Assembly: GCA_031381685.1 (NCBI GenBank)
Contig: JANMYF010000464.1
Coordinates: 1-6,825 of the forward strand
Origin: JANLQX01 sp031381685
Lineage (GTDB): Bacteria; Actinomycetota; Acidimicrobiia; Acidimicrobiales; JANYDT01
Direction: 5' to 3'
Length of the DNA: 6,825 nucleotides
The notes below the pieces were generated by a model. The model saw only the letters and a list, made by a program, of their open reading frames with translations. It was not told the origin of the DNA and did not search any database. Position 1 is the stretch's first letter, and every line of letters starts with the position of its first letter. Below, in pieces: positions 4,787 through 6,825 of this stretch. Made by a program: the position numbers and the translations under genes.

Positions 4787-5736
4787 TGGACGCTGACTCC
4801 GTTGCCCGACTGCTCGACCCGGACATTCGGGCGGCGCTCGAACTGTTCCCGTTTCCCCCGATCAACGAGGAGACGCTGCCCATCATGCGCCCGGCCTTGG
4901 CGGCGCCCGGCCCGGAGTTGTCGGACGGGGTTGTGCGTTCGATCGTTCACGCTCCCGGAGCCGCAGGTTCGCCCGACGTCGCGCTGCACGTGCACCGGCC
5001 GGCCGGTGCCGCGGGCGCCCTGCCGTGTCTCGTGTGGATGCACGGGGGTGGACTCGTCATGGGCGTCGCCGGAATGGATGACGCCCGCTTCGATGTCTGG
5101 TGCACCCGCCACAACATGATGGCGGTCAGCGTCGAGTATCGGCTTGCCCCGGAAACGCCGTTCCCCGGGCCTGTCGATGATTGCTACGCGGGCTTACAGT
5201 ACGTCGCAGACCATGCCGCAGAACTCGGCGTGGACGCCACCCGCATCGGAGTCGGCGGGAACAGTGCCGGGGCCGGCCTCGCCGCTGCCACTGCGCTCAT
5301 GGCACGAGATCGTGGCGGGCCGCACATCTCTTCCCAACTCTTGATCTATCCGATGATCGATGATCGGCAGGTCACCGTGTCGAGTTCGTGGGACGTTCCG
5401 ATCTGGCCGGCGTCGTCCAACACGTTCGGGTGGACGTCGTATCTCGGGGGCGCGAAGGACACCGACGGCGTGAGCCCCTATGCGGCGCCAGCGCGGGCAA
5501 AGGACCTCAACGGCCTTCCACCGGCGATCATCGTCGTCGGAGGGCTCGACGGATTCGTCGACGAGGATATCGACTTCGCCCGCCGCCTCAACAACGCCGG
5601 AGTGCCCGTTGAATTCCATCTCTACGCCGGTGCACCACACGGATACGACGTGATGGTCCCGACCAGCGCCCCGGCGATCCAACTGGGGGTCGATGTCGCT
5701 CGTTGGCTCGATCGGCACTACGGCGCGGCGCGGTAA
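4786..5736 (+). CDS. Alpha/beta hydrolase, HSL-family (family IV) esterase, copy 1
   Basis: This 316-residue alpha/beta-hydrolase has a complete family IV signature: the oxyanion-hole motif HGGG (86-89), the nucleophile elbow GNSAG (158-162, S160), the acid D255 in LDGFVDED and the base H285 in GAPHGYD. YRLAPETPFPGPVDD (118-132) is also typical. It should cleave carboxylic ester bonds, probably of small or medium acyl esters. No signal peptide is visible, so it is cytoplasmic. The N-terminal 45 residues would form the cap over the active site. The elbow carries Asn where most relatives have Asp (GDSAG). The ATG at 4786 is chosen over an in-frame TTG at 4777 because the latter lies in the -10 box and because the paralogue starts at the equivalent MDA. 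The second copy begins 4 bases after its stop. Substrate is unknown. Confidence 0.95.
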   Translation: MDADSVARLLDPDIRAALELFPFPPINEETLPIMRPALAAPGPELSDGVVRSIVHAPGAAGSPDVALHVHRPAGAAGALPCLVWMHGGGLVMGVAGMDDARFDVWCTRHNMMAVSVEYRLAPETPFPGPVDDCYAGLQYVADHAAELGVDATRIGVGGNSAGAGLAAATALMARDRGGPHISSQLLIYPMIDDRQVTVSSSWDVPIWPASSNTFGWTSYLGGAKDTDGVSPYAAPARAKDLNGLPPAIIVVGGLDGFVDEDIDFARRLNNAGVPVEFHLYAGAPHGYDVMVPTSAPAIQLGVDVARWLDRHYGAAR

Positions 5737-5740
5737 CCGG

Positions 5741-6694
5741 ATGGACGCGGCATCGATCTCCCGGCTCCTCGACGACGACATCCGGGCGATGCTCGCCGAA
5801 ACGCCGTTCACGCCCGTCTCTCGAAGCACCCTCGAAGCGGCCCGGATCAACCGTTACTCCCAAGTCATGGTCGAGCTTTCCGATCGGGTGATTCGATGGA
5901 CGATCACCGTGCCCGGCCCCGAGGGTTCTCCCGACGTTGCGCTCCGCGTTCATCGGCCCGTCGATGCAGTCGGCGCTCTTCCGTGCATCCTCTGGATGCA
6001 CGGTGGTGGGCTCGTCCTTGGGAACGAGGAGCAGGATGACCCACGCTTCGATCGTTGGTGCGTACGTCACAACATGATGGCGGTGAGCATCGGGTACCGG
6101 CTTGCTCCGGAGACACCGTTCCCCGGACCGATCGAAGACTGCTACGTGGGCTTACGGTACGTAACTGACCACGGGGGCGAGCTTGGTGTGGATGTCGATC
6201 GCATCGGAATCGGCGGCGCCAGCGCCGGAGGCGGTCTGGCCGCCGCCTTGGCCCTCCTCGCCCGTGACCGCGGCGGGCCTGCGATCGCCTCGCAGCTCCT
6301 CATCTATCCGATGATCGATGATCGCCAGATCACCGAGTCGAGCAGCTGGGACGTGCCCATCTGGCCGGCGTCGTCCAACACCTTTGGCTGGACGTCGTAC
6401 CTCGGCGACGCCAAGGGTACCGAGCACGTGAGTCACTACGCAGCCGCGGCGCGGGCGCCGGAACTGCACGATCTTCCGCCGGCGATCATCGTGGTGGGCG
6501 CACTCGACGGCTTCGTAGACGAGAACATCGACTACGCCCGTCGGCTGAATCATGCTGGGGTGCCGGTCGAGTTCCATCTCTACCCCGGAGCACCGCACGG
6601 CTTCGACGCGCTCCTCCCGCGCAGCGCCGTTGCCCGCCTGGCCAAGGCCGACATCGGACGCTGGATAGATCGGCACTACGGCAACCACCAGTAG
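5741..6694 (+). CDS. Alpha/beta hydrolase, HSL-family (family IV) esterase, copy 2
   Basis: This 317-residue paralogue of the preceding gene aligns along its whole length with a one-residue gap in the N-terminal part. It keeps HGGG (87-90), the nucleophile elbow GASAG (159-163, S161), D256 in LDGFVDEN and H286 in GAPHGFD, so it should be an active esterase. Differences cluster in the cap (about residues 20-60), just after HGGG and at the C-terminus, which suggests a different substrate. A 23-residue segment (200-222) between the nucleophile and the acid is identical in both copies. The ATG at 5741 lies 4 bases after the upstream TAA. It has no clear ribosome binding site, so translation probably depends on termination of copy 1. 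An in-frame ATG further upstream at 5693 lies within copy 1 and would add 16 unrelated residues. It is likely cytoplasmic. Confidence 0.95.
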   Translation: MDAASISRLLDDDIRAMLAETPFTPVSRSTLEAARINRYSQVMVELSDRVIRWTITVPGPEGSPDVALRVHRPVDAVGALPCILWMHGGGLVLGNEEQDDPRFDRWCVRHNMMAVSIGYRLAPETPFPGPIEDCYVGLRYVTDHGGELGVDVDRIGIGGASAGGGLAAALALLARDRGGPAIASQLLIYPMIDDRQITESSSWDVPIWPASSNTFGWTSYLGDAKGTEHVSHYAAAARAPELHDLPPAIIVVGALDGFVDENIDYARRLNHAGVPVEFHLYPGAPHGFDALLPRSAVARLAKADIGRWIDRHYGNHQ

Positions 6695-6710
6695 CGACAC
6701 ACTCGCACTC

Positions 6711-6739
6711 TTGACTATCAGTTTCCGATACATCACACT
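6711..6739 (+). promoter_or_regulatory. Predicted promoter of the PadR-like gene
   Basis: TTGACT (6711-6716, five of six matches to TTGACA) lies 17 bases before CACACT (6734-6739), which has the A at position 2 and the T at position 6 of a -10 box. The -10 falls in the left arm of the 6731-6751 inverted repeat. A second short symmetry, TATC (6716-6719) and GATA (6727-6730), sits in the spacer. The -35 is good and the -10 is weak. Confidence 0.4.
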
Positions 6740-6751
6740 TCGAGTGTGATG
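6731..6751. promoter_or_regulatory. Perfect inverted repeat over the PadR start codon, predicted operator
   Basis: CATCACACT (6731-6739), TCG (6740-6742) and AGTGTGATG (6743-6751) form perfect 9-base arms around a 3-base centre, and the last three bases are the start codon of the regulator gene. It has no T-tract, so a terminator for the esterase operon is less likely. PadR-family repressors commonly bind an inverted repeat at their own promoter, which makes autoregulation the simplest reading. Confidence 0.6.
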
Positions 6752-6825
6752 AACCGAGAGAAACCGCTCCCCGCTGCTTCGCTGTATCTGCTGCTCGCGC
6801 TCCTCGGCGGCGAGAACCACGGATA
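6749..6825 (+). CDS. N-terminus of a PadR-family transcriptional regulator (partial, runs off the right edge)
   Basis: The ATG at 6749 opens a frame of 25 codons to the window end. It begins MNREKPLPAAS and continues LYLLLALLGGENHG followed by the first two bases of a probable Tyr codon. This matches the first helix and turn of the PadR winged-helix domain, where a hydrophobic helix of the type LxxLLLALLxxGxxHGY follows a short N-terminal tail. PadR proteins are small dimeric repressors that often answer to phenolic compounds or drugs. Only a weak purine stretch (GAG, 6742-6744) precedes the start, and the start codon lies in the right arm of a perfect inverted repeat. The gene is 54 bases downstream of, and on the same strand as, the esterase pair, and has its own promoter-like elements. 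The rest of the gene is outside the window. Confidence 0.75.
   Translation, partial: MNREKPLPAASLYLLLALLGGENHG

Noticed and set aside
5741..6694. Recent identical duplication or mobile-element transfer of the esterase gene
   Set aside because: Synonymous differences are spread through even the identical protein block, and no direct repeats, transposase or IS ends border the pair.

Overview
This GC-rich window, with G/C-dominated third codon positions, reads as chromosomal DNA from an actinobacterium. The gene families (TetR, bacterial P450, mycobacterial-style class III cyclase, PadR) fit. So does a repeated promoter form: a TANNNT -10 box only 6-7 bases before the start codon, with no Shine-Dalgarno, as expected of leaderless mRNAs. 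A lineage such as Acidimicrobiia or Mycobacteriales is possible but cannot be fixed from sequence alone. No rRNA, tRNA, IS element or CRISPR array is visible. The window is tightly packed, and no stretch over about 105 bases lacks a gene.

Region 1 (1-2687) is a TetR-controlled module. The minus strand carries a TetR repressor gene (139-798) and, to its left, the first 24 codons of a gene whose N-terminus looks like an arylsulfatase (1-72). On the plus strand is a cytochrome P450 (853-2058) with a HAD-family hydrolase overlapping its stop codon (2055-2687). Two near-identical 18-bp inverted repeats of the same 7-4-7 design flank tetR. One lies in the divergent tetR/P450 promoter region. The other lies over the end of tetR, in the promoter of the left-hand gene. 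I infer that one repressor controls itself, the P450-HAD operon and the sulfatase-like gene, probably for uptake or breakdown of one kind of small molecule.

Region 2 (2757-4002) is a two-gene leaderless operon: a cytosolic DUF4097-like repeat protein with regularly spaced Ser-Gly-Arg motifs, and a single-domain class III adenylate cyclase whose ATG overlaps the upstream stop. It ends facing an O-methyltransferase (4021-4683, minus), with a small hairpin at the junction.

Region 3 (4684-6825) starts from a divergent intergenic region. To the left runs the O-methyltransferase. To the right runs a tandem pair of paralogous hormone-sensitive-lipase-family (family IV) esterases 4 bases apart, the first led by an inverted repeat that brackets its -10 box. 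After a 54-base gap, the first 25 codons of a PadR-family regulator begin at 6749, with a perfect 9-bp inverted repeat over its start codon.

As a whole the window looks like an accessory catabolic or secondary-metabolism locus (oxidation, ester cleavage, O-methylation, possibly sulfate ester cleavage) with several local repressors and a cAMP-making signalling gene. Substrates cannot be named from the sequence.
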